Shown piece after piece: positions 33,833 through 43,597 of a stretch of 64,000 nucleotides of DNA. The notes under the pieces are model-generated. The model worked only from the letters and a program-made list of their open reading frames with translations, had not been told where the DNA came from and did no database searches. Both the position numbers and the translations under genes were made by a program. Position 1 is the stretch's first letter, and every line of letters starts with the position of its first letter. The DNA lies in contig NZ_JAMXFJ010000018.1 in the NCBI RefSeq assembly GCF_025460805.1, forward strand, positions 54,562 to 118,561. The letters run 5' to 3'. Origin of the DNA: Microvirga sesbaniae (GTDB lineage Bacteria > Pseudomonadota > Alphaproteobacteria > Rhizobiales > Beijerinckiaceae).

Positions 33833-33908
33833 GGGGTCCTCACATTCGAGCTCGTTTGGCGAGATGGTACACAGGCCGAGCGCGCGACTGCCCGCCCGGC
33901 CCGTCCCA

Positions 33909-35063
33909 TCACGCGGCGGGCTTGAGAACCACCTTGGTCCAGCCATCGTCACGCGCGTCGAAGTGCTGGTAGGCGTTCGGTGCCTCGCCCAGCGGCAGTT
34001 CGTGCGAGATGATGAAGGACGGCTTCGCGCGGCCCGTCGAGATCAGGTCTCGCAGCTGCCGGTTATACGCCTTGACGTTGCACTGGCCGGTGCCGATCGT
34101 CTGACCCTTGAACCAGAAGAGACCGTAATCGAAAACGATCTCGCCCTGCTTGTAGAGCGGGTCCTGAGGCGCCGGATCCTGGGGCACATAGACGCCGACC
34201 ACGCCGATGCCCCCGGTGAACTTCACTGACTTTACCAGGTCGTTCATGATCATGTTGGGGTGCTCGTGACCGTCCGGGTCGTGGGCCTGGTAGCCGACGC
34301 ACTCGCAGCCGCGGTCGGCGCCGATGCCGTTCGTCAGAGCAAGGACCTGGTCCACCGCGGAGCCCTTGGAATCGTCGATGGGCAAAGCCCCGATCGAGCC
34401 TGCGAGGCGCAGACGGTCGGGATGGCGGTCGACGACCATGACCATGCACGCGCCCTTGATCATCGCGGAGTGAGCCGCCATGAGGCCGACCGGCCCGGCC
34501 CCGTAGATGACGACCGACTCGCCGGGACGCAATCCTGCAAGTTCGGTGACGTGCCAGCCGGTTGGGAAGATGTCGGCCAGCATCACATAGTCGTTCTGTC
34601 GTTCCTCCGCGTCCGGTGGCAGCTTCAGGCAGTTGTAATCGCCGTAGGGGACACGAAGAAGGTCGGCTTGGCCGCCCCGATAAGGCCCCATATCGGCGAA
34701 GCCGTACGCAGCGCCGGCCATGTTCGGCACGACGCTTCGATCCGCCGTGGTCAGGCAGAACGCGCTCAAGCCGCGCTCGCAGTTCTTGCAGAACCCGCAG
34801 CCGATGTTGAAGGGAATGGCGACCCAGTCCCCAACCTTCACCCGATCGACCGCATCGCCCACTTCGGCCACCTGACCGAGGTTCTCGTGCCCGAACACGC
34901 CGCCGCGCGGGAAGTCGGTCCGGCCCTCATACATGTGCAGGTCGGAGCCGCAGATGTTGGTGCTCGTGATCCGGACCAGAACGTCGGTCGGCCGCTCGAT
35001 TCGCGCGTCGGGCACGTCCTGCAGCGCAACATCGCGCGGCCCGTTATAGACAACTGCTCTCAT
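33909..35063 (-). CDS. Glutathione-independent formaldehyde dehydrogenase-like zinc ADH (B)
   Basis: 384 residues. CGSDLHMYEGRTDFPRGGVFGHENLGQV carries the catalytic zinc site, CGFCKNCERGLSAFC the structural zinc, and YGAGPVGLMAAHSAM the nucleotide site. GYQAHDPDGHEHPNMIMNDLV and FKGQTIGTGQCNVKAYNRQL match the glutathione-independent formaldehyde dehydrogenase branch closely. It probably oxidises formaldehyde or short aldehydes with NAD. The upstream leader (35064-35303) and LuxR-tail fragment match those preceding ADH A. Confidence 0.88.
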   Translation of the reverse strand: MRAVVYNGPRDVALQDVPDARIERPTDVLVRITSTNICGSDLHMYEGRTDFPRGGVFGHENLGQVAEVGDAVDRVKVGDWVAIPFNIGCGFCKNCERGLSAFCLTTADRSVVPNMAGAAYGFADMGPYRGGQADLLRVPYGDYNCLKLPPDAEERQNDYVMLADIFPTGWHVTELAGLRPGESVVIYGAGPVGLMAAHSAMIKGACMVMVVDRHPDRLRLAGSIGALPIDDSKGSAVDQVLALTNGIGADRGCECVGYQAHDPDGHEHPNMIMNDLVKSVKFTGGIGVVGVYVPQDPAPQDPLYKQGEIVFDYGLFWFKGQTIGTGQCNVKAYNRQLRDLISTGRAKPSFIISHELPLGEAPNAYQHFDARDDGWTKVVLKPAA

Positions 35064-35303
35064 CGTGTTCTCCCAACCTGAAGCCGCATGCTCGAGAGGC
35101 GCGACTCGTCACCTTGGCGATGGCGTCGCGGGGATGGTCGTCCGGGCCTGTGGCTCATGAACGACCGCGCCGAGGGGAAGTGCTGCGGATGATCCCTGAG
35201 GGGCATTCCGCTCTGTTTCATACGGCTTATTACAGTGCAGATTTCCCGCTCTGCCGACCTCCAGCGAGAACAGCACCTTGAGCGGGACATTCTTGCTAGG
35301 CCG

Positions 35304-35466
35304 TCAGGTTTCGGGCGTATCTGATCCCTGAGGCACCTTCGCCCCTGGGCTGCGCGGCTCGAACCCAGCGGAGGTTGCGACCGGCACGGCTTTTGACAGC
35401 GTCTGCACGCCAAGCCGCTGCATGACGTGGGCCCGGTGCCTCTCTACCGTCCGAGGGCTGAGGCTG
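35304..35466 (-). pseudogene. Decapitated LuxR/FixJ-type DNA-binding tail (copy 2)
   Basis: The frame reads SPRTVERHRAHVMQRLGVQTLSKAV and runs to a stop at 35304. It is the same HTH segment as copy 1, with similar downstream sequence (GAKVPQGSDTPE versus GPKVPQGSGTPE). It has no start or N-terminal HTH helices and lies in a different frame from the receiver gene that reads into it. Confidence 0.7.
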
Positions 35467-35962
35467 ACGGGTCCGGCGGCGTGAGCGGGGAAGACGGACA
35501 TGGCCAGGGGCCCCGCCGAGCAGGGCCAACGGGGATCGCCCGGAAGGATGCATGAGGATCTCCCAATGCGGGGCCGGAACCGGCATCTCCGGTCAGGTTG
35601 GCAAGAGCTACTGCCAAGACGTAGGCGTCGAATGGCTTCTCCCATGTCGCGACGTCGCGATACGCGGCCGGCAGGAAGGCTTGGCTGTAGCCGGTCGCAA
35701 AGATGAAGGGGATCGCTCGCTCCCTGAGAGAATCGGCGACCGGGAACACCGGTTTGCCATGCAGCTCAACATCGAGAACGGCCATGTCAACCCTTTCAGA
35801 CGCCAGCAGAGCCAGCGCCGCCTCCCGGGTTGGAGCCGGTCCGACCACCGCCGCCCCGGCTCGCTCCAGAACTTGTGCGATGTCGTCGGCAATGAAGTAC
35901 TCATCCTCGACGATCAGCACGTGGCGGTTGATCAAACTTGCTTGCGAGACTGATAAGGTCAC
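35444..35962 (-). CDS. Single-domain response regulator
   Basis: About 172 residues if translation starts at GTG 35962; ATGs at 36049 and 36043 would add an untypical N-terminus. The receiver domain has VLIVEDEYFIADDI (acidic pocket), MAVLDVEL (phospho-acceptor Asp), IFATGYS and WEKPF (conserved Lys). No output domain is present. After about residue 120 the sequence becomes Pro/Ala-rich (PGPARRGPWPCPSS) and runs into the LuxR-tail remnant, so the original C-terminus may have been lost. Likely a phosphorelay intermediate. Confidence 0.75.
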   Translation of the reverse strand: MTLSVSQASLINRHVLIVEDEYFIADDIAQVLERAGAAVVGPAPTREAALALLASERVDMAVLDVELHGKPVFPVADSLRERAIPFIFATGYSQAFLPAAYRDVATWEKPFDAYVLAVALANLTGDAGSGPALGDPHASFRAIPVGPARRGPWPCPSSPLTPPDPSASALGR

Positions 35963-36161
35963 GGGCTTTCCTGGTCCTGTTCCTGGCTGGCTCAAAGCTT
36001 CGATGCTGCATGTGGCCCGGCCGATCCGCAGCGGTCCGGGCATGGCCACATGCCCATTGGGGCAGTGTCATGGATGAGGATGAACGCGGCATCCGGTGGT
36101 CACCGGGGATGGTTCCGTATCGTGTTGCAGCGGCGTTCGGGCGATCAGGGCCCGCTGGAGC

Positions 36162-38438
36162 TCAAGGCTCGCCGGCCCCTGCGTCACGGCTCACCGGCGG
36201 GCGGGCCTGCACGCCCGCCAGGGCGGCGACCCGCACCAGTTCAGGGACCGTCCTGGCGCCCAGCCGCTGCATGACGTGAGCGCGGTGGGTTTCCACCGTG
36301 CGCGGGCTGAGGCCGATGGCCCGCCCGATCTGCTTGTTGGTCTGGCCGGCCAGCAGGCCCTCCAGGACCTCGCGTTCGCGGGCCGGCATCTCGGCGATGC
36401 GCCCCCGGGCCTGGTTGGACTCCTGGTCGCGCTCGTCGGCCTGGGAGATGTCGGCGGCCGCCGACGCAAGGGCGGCCAGCAGCCCATCCGGAGCATAGGG
36501 GACCGGCAGGAAGTCCACCACTCCCGCTTTCATCACCCGCACCCCGAAGGTCACGTCGCCTTTGGGGTCGCCGAGGACGATCACCGGCAGGCCGAGGCGC
36601 CGGGCCTTGAGCTCCCGCGGGATGGTCAGTTCGCCCGCCTCGGGCTGGCGGATGTCGAGCACCACGCAGCCGGCCGCGAGCGCCGGGGCCGCCTCCAGGA
36701 AAGCCTTGCCGGACGGGAAGGCTCTCACGTCATAGCCGGCGTCGCGCAGCCCGCGCGTCAGATCCTGACGCGAGGCCTCGTCGGCATCGACCACATAGAC
36801 GAAGCGCCCGTCATGGCGGGTGATGTCCTGGGCGACGCCGCCGGCACGGCGGATCCGGCCCTGAGCGTCGCGAATGGGGAAGAAGGTGTTGCGGATCCAG
36901 CGCACGACCCCATCCTGCCGGATGATGCGGAACTCTTCGGTGCTGATGTCGCCCAGTCTGACGCGTTCAAGCGCGCCTCGCGCGCGCTCTCGATCATCCG
37001 GATGGACGAAGCGGCTCCACCGGCTGGGATCGCCAAGCGTGCTTTCGACTGTTTCGCCCCAAATGGGTTCGAAAGCGGGGCTCAGGTATTCGAGGTTCAT
37101 CGTCTCGAAGTCCATGATCCAAAGGGTGCTGCTGGAGTTCTCGGCGAACTGCCGGAAGCGCTCTTCGCTCTCGCGCAGGGCGGCTTCGGCCCGCTTGCGC
37201 GTCGTGATGTCCAAGACGGCTCCCATGAATGCAACCGGACGGCCATGCTCGAAGGTGGTCCTGCCCTGGGTGGAAACCCAGCGCTCGATCCCATCCCCGA
37301 TACCGATCACGCGATATTCAAGGGCGTAGAGACCGTCACCTGTGGGGTCGACACAATGGGCCAGCGCGGCATCGACCTGAGCGCGATCCTCGGGATGAAT
37401 GCCGGATAGCCACACCTCGTGGTCGACATGGGCATCAGGCTCCAGCCCCCACATCGCCTTGAGCTGCGCGTCCCAGTCCAGGACTCCCGTGGCCGGATCC
37501 CAGGTGTATGGCGACAGACCGACGAGGTCGATGGCCGCCTGGAGCCGCGCTCGGCTTTCGCGCAACGCCTGCTCCGTCCGCTTCTCCCGCTCGACGACCT
37601 GCACCACGAAGACTGCGCCCAGACCCTCCTGAGCGGTGTTGCGGAAGGGCGCGGCGCTCACCCGCGTCCAGATCTCCTGGCCATCGGGAAGCGTGGCGAG
37701 GAAGTCGATACCTGGAACAACCGTTTCACCCCGCAGCGCCCGGGCGCTCGGATAGTCGGAGGGGCTGAGACGCTGGCCATCCGGGGTGTAGCCCCGCCAG
37801 CCCTCGCTTTGCATGGGATCTCTGGAGGGGATTCTATCAAGAGCGTACTGCTGGAGGATCTGGTTGCTCAGGACAATGTTCCCCTGAGGGTCGACGAGGC
37901 CCACACCGACCGGCAATTGCTCCAGAATGGCTGCAAGCTTGTTCTCGCTTTCGCGCAGGGCTGCCTCGGCTCGTACGCGCTCGGTGGTCTCGTGGACAGT
38001 GCACAGCACCCCGCCAACGCCGCCTGTCTCATCCCCAATGGGGCTGTAGGAGAATGAGAACCATGTTGCCTCGGGATGGCCGTGGCGCATGAGCGTCAGC
38101 GGCAGGTCCTCAAAGTAGCTGGCCTCCCCTTGCATGGCCCGATGGGTGATCGGACCGATGGTGTCCCACACCTCCGACCAGACCTCGGGGAATGGCCGCC
38201 CGAGGCCGCTCGGTTTGTCGCCCATGATCGGAATGTAGGCATCATTGTAGAAGCTGGTCAGTTCCGGCCCCCAGGCCAAGTAGGTGGGGAAGGCGGAGCT
38301 CAGCATGATGCTCAACGCGGTGCGCAGCGATTGCGGCCAAGTCTCTGTTGGCCCGAGGGGCGTAGCAGCCCAGTCATGGGTTCGCACGCGTTCACCCATG
38401 ATGCCGCCGGTAATAGCTTCCGCCGTGCTCATCTCCAT
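36162..38438 (-). CDS. PAS-PAS-PAS-PAS-receiver-LuxR hybrid regulator without kinase domain
   Basis: About 758 residues from ATG 38438 (or 38432), after GAGGAAG. Four PAS modules are visible, with boundaries ERVRAEAALRESENKL, EKRTEQALRESRARL and KRAEAALRESEERF, each followed by WxxxF-type cores. The C-terminus has a FixJ-like receiver (FVYVVDADEASRQ, CVVLDIRQPE) and a LuxR HTH (REREVLEGLLAGQTNKQIGRAIGLS). No histidine-kinase H-box or ATPase domain lies between. In the receiver the usual KP motif is PVPY, so the conserved Lys is missing and phosphorylation may not be used. It probably links ligand or redox sensing directly to DNA binding. Confidence 0.85.
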   Translation of the reverse strand: MEMSTAEAITGGIMGERVRTHDWAATPLGPTETWPQSLRTALSIMLSSAFPTYLAWGPELTSFYNDAYIPIMGDKPSGLGRPFPEVWSEVWDTIGPITHRAMQGEASYFEDLPLTLMRHGHPEATWFSFSYSPIGDETGGVGGVLCTVHETTERVRAEAALRESENKLAAILEQLPVGVGLVDPQGNIVLSNQILQQYALDRIPSRDPMQSEGWRGYTPDGQRLSPSDYPSARALRGETVVPGIDFLATLPDGQEIWTRVSAAPFRNTAQEGLGAVFVVQVVEREKRTEQALRESRARLQAAIDLVGLSPYTWDPATGVLDWDAQLKAMWGLEPDAHVDHEVWLSGIHPEDRAQVDAALAHCVDPTGDGLYALEYRVIGIGDGIERWVSTQGRTTFEHGRPVAFMGAVLDITTRKRAEAALRESEERFRQFAENSSSTLWIMDFETMNLEYLSPAFEPIWGETVESTLGDPSRWSRFVHPDDRERARGALERVRLGDISTEEFRIIRQDGVVRWIRNTFFPIRDAQGRIRRAGGVAQDITRHDGRFVYVVDADEASRQDLTRGLRDAGYDVRAFPSGKAFLEAAPALAAGCVVLDIRQPEAGELTIPRELKARRLGLPVIVLGDPKGDVTFGVRVMKAGVVDFLPVPYAPDGLLAALASAAADISQADERDQESNQARGRIAEMPAREREVLEGLLAGQTNKQIGRAIGLSPRTVETHRAHVMQRLGARTVPELVRVAALAGVQARPPVSRDAGAGEP

Positions 38439-38667
38439 TCTTCCTCGAAATATGTCATGAGAGGCCTTTCCGACAAAACTTAACGGTTGTGAGGGCGGCT
38501 TCCCAAAACGGGACCACGGCTGCTCGTCTGTCTTCGCCAATCCTGCCGCACCTGGCCCCATTAGCTGCTCCGTGATGTAAGTGTGGGCTGATGGAGGCCA
38601 GCCCACACTCGTTGGTTCGCAGCCGCGTATCTTCCCTCAGGAATCGACCGGTAGGCGTTTAGGCCCC

Positions 38668-38693
38668 TACGATTGTTACCCTCCACAAGTTCC
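38668..38693 (-). promoter_or_regulatory. Possible EcfG-type promoter
   Basis: On the minus strand GGAAC (38693-38689) and CGTA (38671-38668) are 17 bases apart, close to the GGAAC-N16/17-CGTT consensus of the alphaproteobacterial general stress sigma factor. It lies about 230 bp upstream of the PAS-REC-LuxR gene. The last base differs from consensus. The rest of 38439-38778 shows nothing assignable. Confidence 0.25.
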
Positions 38694-38778
38694 GCGGAAC
38701 GACGATTATTAGCGTCAGCCCATCTGATCTCCTCAGGTGGGGCGCTAACGAAGTCCCTCGACGCCACCGAGATGTGCC

Positions 38779-39522
38779 ATGATGGACCAACACGATGAAC
38801 GGCCCCGACGGGTCCGCAACGATAGTCCGGCCCGCCCTAGAGCAACGGGAGCCGCGCAGTCTTGGCTGGGTCAACGGCAAGGGCAACAGGATGCTCGCGG
38901 GCGCCGTTCGAGCTTTGGCATGGTTGGACTTGCCCTCGCGGCCGCTGCGGGCGTGGCCGCCATCGGCCTGATCGAGACCCAAATGCGCGGTACCGGAAGC
39001 CGGACCAGGACAGGTCCGAACCGACAGCCAGATGCTGGCGATGAGCCGGAGGTCGAGCGTTCGATCACGATCGAGGACGTTCCCGCGGACGAACTCTACC
39101 GTCGCTGGCGCGATCCCGAAACCATGAGGCGGATCATGGCGCCCTTTGCCGACGTCCAGCCCACGGGTGACGGGCAAACACGCTGGAACGCCGGCCCCAA
39201 TCTGGGCTCCTGGGACATGCGCTTGGCCGATGACCGGCCGGGCGAGTTCATGCGCTGGGAGGCACAAGGCCGGGGCGCTCTGATCCGGGAAACGTCCGTT
39301 CGCTTCCGTCCCGCAACGGGCAACCGCGGCACCGTGGTGGTCCTGCGCGCCAGCCTCGATCCACCCGGTGGCATGCTCGGCCGGATCGCCACCCAGATGC
39401 TGGGCAATACGCTACCGGCGGCGCTCGCGAGCAAGTCGCTGCACTACTTCAAGGCCCTCGTCCAGACCGGCGAGATCCCGACCACCGAGCGCCAGCCGGC
39501 GGCTCGGCCCGACCCTCGCTGA
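38779..39522 (+). CDS. Membrane-anchored SRPBCC (cyclase/dehydrase-like) protein
   Basis: 247 residues. A charged N-terminus, then one hydrophobic helix (GMVGLALAAAAGVAAIGLIE, about 46-66), then an SRPBCC domain: VERSITIEDVPADELYRRWRDPETMRRIM, WDMRLADDRPGEFMRWEA, and the final LARIAT/LGN helix region. Such proteins are often annotated as cyclase/dehydrase and bind hydrophobic ligands. It is 13 bp upstream of ADH C in the same orientation, and similar pairs are common in Methylobacterium-like genomes. Substrate unknown. Confidence 0.8.
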   Translation: MMDQHDERPRRVRNDSPARPRATGAAQSWLGQRQGQQDARGRRSSFGMVGLALAAAAGVAAIGLIETQMRGTGSRTRTGPNRQPDAGDEPEVERSITIEDVPADELYRRWRDPETMRRIMAPFADVQPTGDGQTRWNAGPNLGSWDMRLADDRPGEFMRWEAQGRGALIRETSVRFRPATGNRGTVVVLRASLDPPGGMLGRIATQMLGNTLPAALASKSLHYFKALVQTGEIPTTERQPAARPDPR

Positions 39523-39535
39523 CGAGGAGCTTCCC

Positions 39536-40705
39536 ATGCGTGCGCTCATCTGGAACGGCGTCAATGATCTGCGTGTCGAGACCGTCAAGGACCCCGAGAT
39601 CGTCAATCCGCATGACTGCATCCTGCGGGTCACCATGTCGACCACCTGCGGCTCGGACCTGCACTTCATCGACGGCTACATCCCGACCATGAAGGCCGGT
39701 GACGTGATCGGTCACGAGTTCATGGGCGTAGTCGAGGACGTCGGCCCCGAGGTGAAGAAGGTCAAGAAGGGCGACCGGGTCGTGGTGCCGTCCTTCATCA
39801 CCTGCGGCCAGTGCTGGTACTGCAAGAACAAACTCTATTCGCTGTGCGACAACACCCATCCCAAGCCCGAGCTGCAGGAGCCCATCTTCGGCTATCCGAC
39901 CGCCGGCATCTACGGCTATACCCACGCGTTCGGCGGCTATGCGGGAGCGCACGCTCAGTATGTGCGCGTGCCGTTTGCCGATAACGATTGCTTCAAGGTG
40001 CCGGATGGTGTGCCGGACGAGCAGGTGCTGTTTCTCTCCGATGCTGCCCCGACCGGCTACATGGGGGCGGATTTCTGCAACATTCAGCGGGGCGACGTGG
40101 TAGCCGTGTGGGGCTGCGGCGGCGTCGGCCTGATGGCGCAGAAGAGCGCCTTCCTCATGGGGGCCGAGCGGGTGATCGGGATCGACCGCTTGCCTGAACG
40201 GCTCCGGATGGCCCGCGAGCATGTCGGCTCCGAGACCATCAACTACGAGGAGGTGGACAGCGTCCTGGAGGTGCTCAAGGAAATGACGGGCGGCCGGGGC
40301 CCCGACGCTTGCATCGACGCGGTCGGCATGGAAGCGCACGGCACAGGTCTGCAATACGCCTACGACCGCGCCAAACAGCTCATGTACATGCACACGGATC
40401 GCGGCCAAGCGCTCCGCGAGGCAATCCTGGCCTGCCGCAAGGGGGGAACACTCTCGATCCTGGGCGTCTACGGCGTGATGGACAAGTTTCCAATCGGGGC
40501 CATCATGAACAAGGGCCTGACGGTGCGCACAGCTCAACAGCATGGGCAGGCCTACATGGACCGCCTGCTCGACCATGCCCAGAAGGGAGAGCTGAACCCA
40601 TCGTTCCTGGCGACACATCGATTCCCGCTCGAAGATGCACCGCGTGGCTACGCCATGTTCAAGCACAAGGAAGACGGTTGCGTCCGCTCCGTGTTCATTC
40701 CCTGA
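39536..40705 (+). CDS. Zinc alcohol dehydrogenase, formaldehyde-dehydrogenase-like (C)
   Basis: 389 residues from ATG 39536, after GACGAGGAGC. Catalytic zinc CGSDLHFIDG and GHEFMGVVEDVG; structural zinc CGQCWYCKNKLYSLC; nucleotide site GCGGVGLMAQKSAF. It is closest to ADH A (shared GYTHAFGGYAGAHAQYVRVP-type block, TDRGQALREAILACR/GGTLSILGVYG), though transcribed in the other direction and paired with the SRPBCC gene. Probably cytoplasmic and NAD-dependent; substrate not predictable. Confidence 0.88.
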   Translation: MRALIWNGVNDLRVETVKDPEIVNPHDCILRVTMSTTCGSDLHFIDGYIPTMKAGDVIGHEFMGVVEDVGPEVKKVKKGDRVVVPSFITCGQCWYCKNKLYSLCDNTHPKPELQEPIFGYPTAGIYGYTHAFGGYAGAHAQYVRVPFADNDCFKVPDGVPDEQVLFLSDAAPTGYMGADFCNIQRGDVVAVWGCGGVGLMAQKSAFLMGAERVIGIDRLPERLRMAREHVGSETINYEEVDSVLEVLKEMTGGRGPDACIDAVGMEAHGTGLQYAYDRAKQLMYMHTDRGQALREAILACRKGGTLSILGVYGVMDKFPIGAIMNKGLTVRTAQQHGQAYMDRLLDHAQKGELNPSFLATHRFPLEDAPRGYAMFKHKEDGCVRSVFIP

Positions 40706-40949
40706 ACCGGAACGATGTCCATGACACTATCCAGGGCTGTGGAACAATCGGGGGTACAGGATGCATGCTCCCGCTCTTGTCATGGCCCCTGAAGACGCGA
40801 TGGACGAACATTCACTGAGCACCGGAGATGAGGAAGGCAGCGGGCTTCGTGCTGCGGCCGCTGCCTCGGACAGAGATCGTGAATGTCCACATGGAAATCG
40901 TCACGCTCTCAATCGACCGTTGTCGAAGGCGCCTGTGGCCTGACGTGCA

Positions 40950-43496
40950 TCAAACGAGAGTTCGCGACAAATACGCCGCCGTGCGGCTGCGTGATGCTTT
41001 TGCGACTTCGCCTGGCGGCCCGGATGCAACCACCTGCCCGCCCTCGTCGCCAGCGCCTGGACCCAGATCCATGATCCAGTCACTTCCCGCAGCAACGCGC
41101 ATGTTGTGCTCGACCACGATGACAGTGTTACCGGCTTCGACCAGCCCGTCGAGCTGAGCCACGAGCCTCTCCACGTCGGCGGGATGGAGTCCGGTCGTCG
41201 GCTCGTCGAGGACGTAGAGCGTATCGCCGCGCTGGATCCGTTGAAGCTCGGCCGCAAGCTTGATCCGCTGTGCCTCCCCTCCAGACAGCTCGGTCGCTGG
41301 TTGGCCCAGCCGCAGATAACCCAGTCCCACCTCGCGGACGATCGTGAGGGACCGATGCAGAGGCGGCTCGTCGGCGAAGAATTCCCAGGCTGCATCGACC
41401 GTCATTCCGAGCACGTCGGCGACGGATTTGTCGCGGTATTTGATCTTGAGGGTGTCCGGGTTGTAGCGGGCGCCGTGGCAGGTCGGGCATGGAGCATAGA
41501 CGCTCGGCAGGAACAGCAGCTCGACCATCACGAAACCTTCGCCCTCGCAATGCGGGCAGCGGCCCTTGGCGACGTTGAAGGAAAAGCGTCCCGCATCGTA
41601 GCGGCGGGCACGCGCCTGCTTGGTTGCGGCAAACAGCTTGCGGACATGATCGAAAAGGCCGGTATAGGTTGCAAGGTTCGATCGCGGCGTGCGGCCGATC
41701 GGCTTCTGATCAACGCGCACCAGGCGCCTGATGCCTTCCATGCCGCTGACGATCCGGCCCTCGCTGGCCATTGTCGCTGCCCGTTCCAGTTCCTCGCCCT
41801 CGTCTTCCGGCTCACGGATATCGTGACCGAGATGATCGGCCACCAGTTCGACCAGTGCCTGGCTGACCAGGCTCGACTTGCCCGAGCCGGATACGCCCGT
41901 CACGGTCGTGAGCACGCCCAAGGGAAATGCGACGTCGAGCCGGTCCAGGTTGTTGCGCGTCACCCCGGCGAGGCGCAGCCAGCCGCTTGGTGGGTGCACT
42001 TCCCGAAGCGGAAGAGAGCTTTCGCCGAACAGGTAACGCCGGGTCTGCGAGGCCTCAACTTGGCTGAGCCCGTCAGGAGGACCGCTATAGATGACATGGC
42101 CCCCCTGCTCTCCGGCGCCGGGGCCGACATCGACGATCCAGTCGGCATGACGGATGACATCGAGATTGTGCTCGACCACGAACTGCGAATTTCCGGATGC
42201 CTTCAGCTGCCCGAGCGCCTTCAGCAGTGCCTCCGTATCGGCCGGATGGAGCCCAGCGGACGGTTCGTCGAGCACATAGACGACGCCGAAGAGATTGGAC
42301 CGCACCTGGGTGGCCAGTCGCAGCCGTTGGAGCTCGCCGGGCGAAAGGGTCGGGGTGCTGCGGTCGACGGCGAGATAGCCGAGCCCGAGATCGAGCATGA
42401 CGCTGACTCGAGCGACAAGGTCCTGCGCGATGCGCTGCGACACCACCGCCTTCTCCGGATGCTCCGCCTCGATCTTTGCCAGCCGCGGAGCGGTTCCCTC
42501 CGCATAGGGGCGGAAAATGTCGGCGAGACGGATGAGTGGCAGACCGGAGATGTCGGCGATGTCCAGCCCCGCGAACGTGACGGACAGGGACTCGGGCCGA
42601 AGGCGCTTGCCATGGCAAAGCGGGCACTCGGTGCTCACCATGTATTGCGCCACGCGCCGCTTCATCAGCGGGCTCTGCGTGTTGGCGAAGGTGTGCAGAA
42701 CATGGCGCTTGGCGCTCGTGAACGTGCCCTGATAAGCCGGTTCTTCCTTGCGCTTGAGCGCGTGCCGAACCTCCGCTTGAGTGTATCCCGGATAGACCGG
42801 AACAGTCGGCTGCTCGTCGGTGAAAAGAAGCCAGTTCCGGTCCTTCTTGGGCAGGTCCCGCCAGGGCCGATCCACATCGAAGCCGAGCGTGGTCGCGATG
42901 TCACGCAGGTTCTGGCCATGCCATGCGGTCGGCCAGGCGGCGATGGCCCGTTCGCGAATGGTCAGCGTGTCGTCGGGCACCATCGATCGCTCGGTGACCT
43001 CGTAGACCCGTCCGAGGCCATGGCACCGGGGACAGGCCCCCTCGGGCGTATTGGGTGAAAACGATTCGGCATAGAGGATTCCTTGGCCGCGCGGATAGTC
43101 GCCGGCCCGGGAGTAAAGCATGCGCAGCAGGTTGGACAGGGTCGTGACGCTGCCCACGGAGGAGCGCGTGGTCGGTGAACCGCGCTGCTGCTGGAGCGCG
43201 ACGGCGGGGGGCAGACCATCGATATCGTCCACGTCCGGAACGGGCATCTGGTGGAACAGCCGCCTGGCATAGGGCGACACCGACTCGAGATATCGCCGTT
43301 GCGCCTCCGCATAAAGGGTTCCGAAGGCCAGCGAAGACTTTCCGGAGCCGGAGACACCCGTGAAAACAACCAGAGCATCGCGCGGGATCTCAAGGTCGAT
43401 ATTCTTGAGATTGTGCTCACGGGCTCCGCGGACGCGCACGAAGCCCGCTCGTTCCTGCACACCGGTCGGTGAATGGGGCATACGATCCTTCTGCAT
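40950..43496 (-). CDS. UvrA paralogue (UvrA2-like ABC ATPase)
   Basis: 848 residues, about 100 shorter than housekeeping UvrA. Two ABC modules have Walker A GVSGSGKSSLAFG and GVSGSGKSSLVSQ, and signature motifs LSPGELQRL and LSGGEAQRIKL. Zinc fingers: CPRCHGLG, CPLCHGKR, and the central CPHCEGEG...CPTCHG. The N-terminal insertion used by true UvrA to bind UvrB is reduced, as in class II UvrA proteins, which are linked to drug tolerance rather than core excision repair. It is single and convergent with ADH C across a 244-bp gap with no clear terminator. Confidence 0.88.
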   Translation of the reverse strand: MQKDRMPHSPTGVQERAGFVRVRGAREHNLKNIDLEIPRDALVVFTGVSGSGKSSLAFGTLYAEAQRRYLESVSPYARRLFHQMPVPDVDDIDGLPPAVALQQQRGSPTTRSSVGSVTTLSNLLRMLYSRAGDYPRGQGILYAESFSPNTPEGACPRCHGLGRVYEVTERSMVPDDTLTIRERAIAAWPTAWHGQNLRDIATTLGFDVDRPWRDLPKKDRNWLLFTDEQPTVPVYPGYTQAEVRHALKRKEEPAYQGTFTSAKRHVLHTFANTQSPLMKRRVAQYMVSTECPLCHGKRLRPESLSVTFAGLDIADISGLPLIRLADIFRPYAEGTAPRLAKIEAEHPEKAVVSQRIAQDLVARVSVMLDLGLGYLAVDRSTPTLSPGELQRLRLATQVRSNLFGVVYVLDEPSAGLHPADTEALLKALGQLKASGNSQFVVEHNLDVIRHADWIVDVGPGAGEQGGHVIYSGPPDGLSQVEASQTRRYLFGESSLPLREVHPPSGWLRLAGVTRNNLDRLDVAFPLGVLTTVTGVSGSGKSSLVSQALVELVADHLGHDIREPEDEGEELERAATMASEGRIVSGMEGIRRLVRVDQKPIGRTPRSNLATYTGLFDHVRKLFAATKQARARRYDAGRFSFNVAKGRCPHCEGEGFVMVELLFLPSVYAPCPTCHGARYNPDTLKIKYRDKSVADVLGMTVDAAWEFFADEPPLHRSLTIVREVGLGYLRLGQPATELSGGEAQRIKLAAELQRIQRGDTLYVLDEPTTGLHPADVERLVAQLDGLVEAGNTVIVVEHNMRVAAGSDWIMDLGPGAGDEGGQVVASGPPGEVAKASRSRTAAYLSRTLV

Positions 43497-43597
43497 CGGG
43501 CCGCCTGGTGAAGTGTCGGACCCGCGAATATCTAGGGTGATTCAGCGCTCCCGCCACAGGGATGGCTTCTGATTCTGAAGGTCAAGGCCCGGTGGTT

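Noticed and set aside
40706..40949. Short plus-strand frame (about 60 codons) between ADH C and the UvrA gene
   Set aside because: Ala/Arg-rich, no ribosome site, no family resemblance; the region is probably just the convergent gap.
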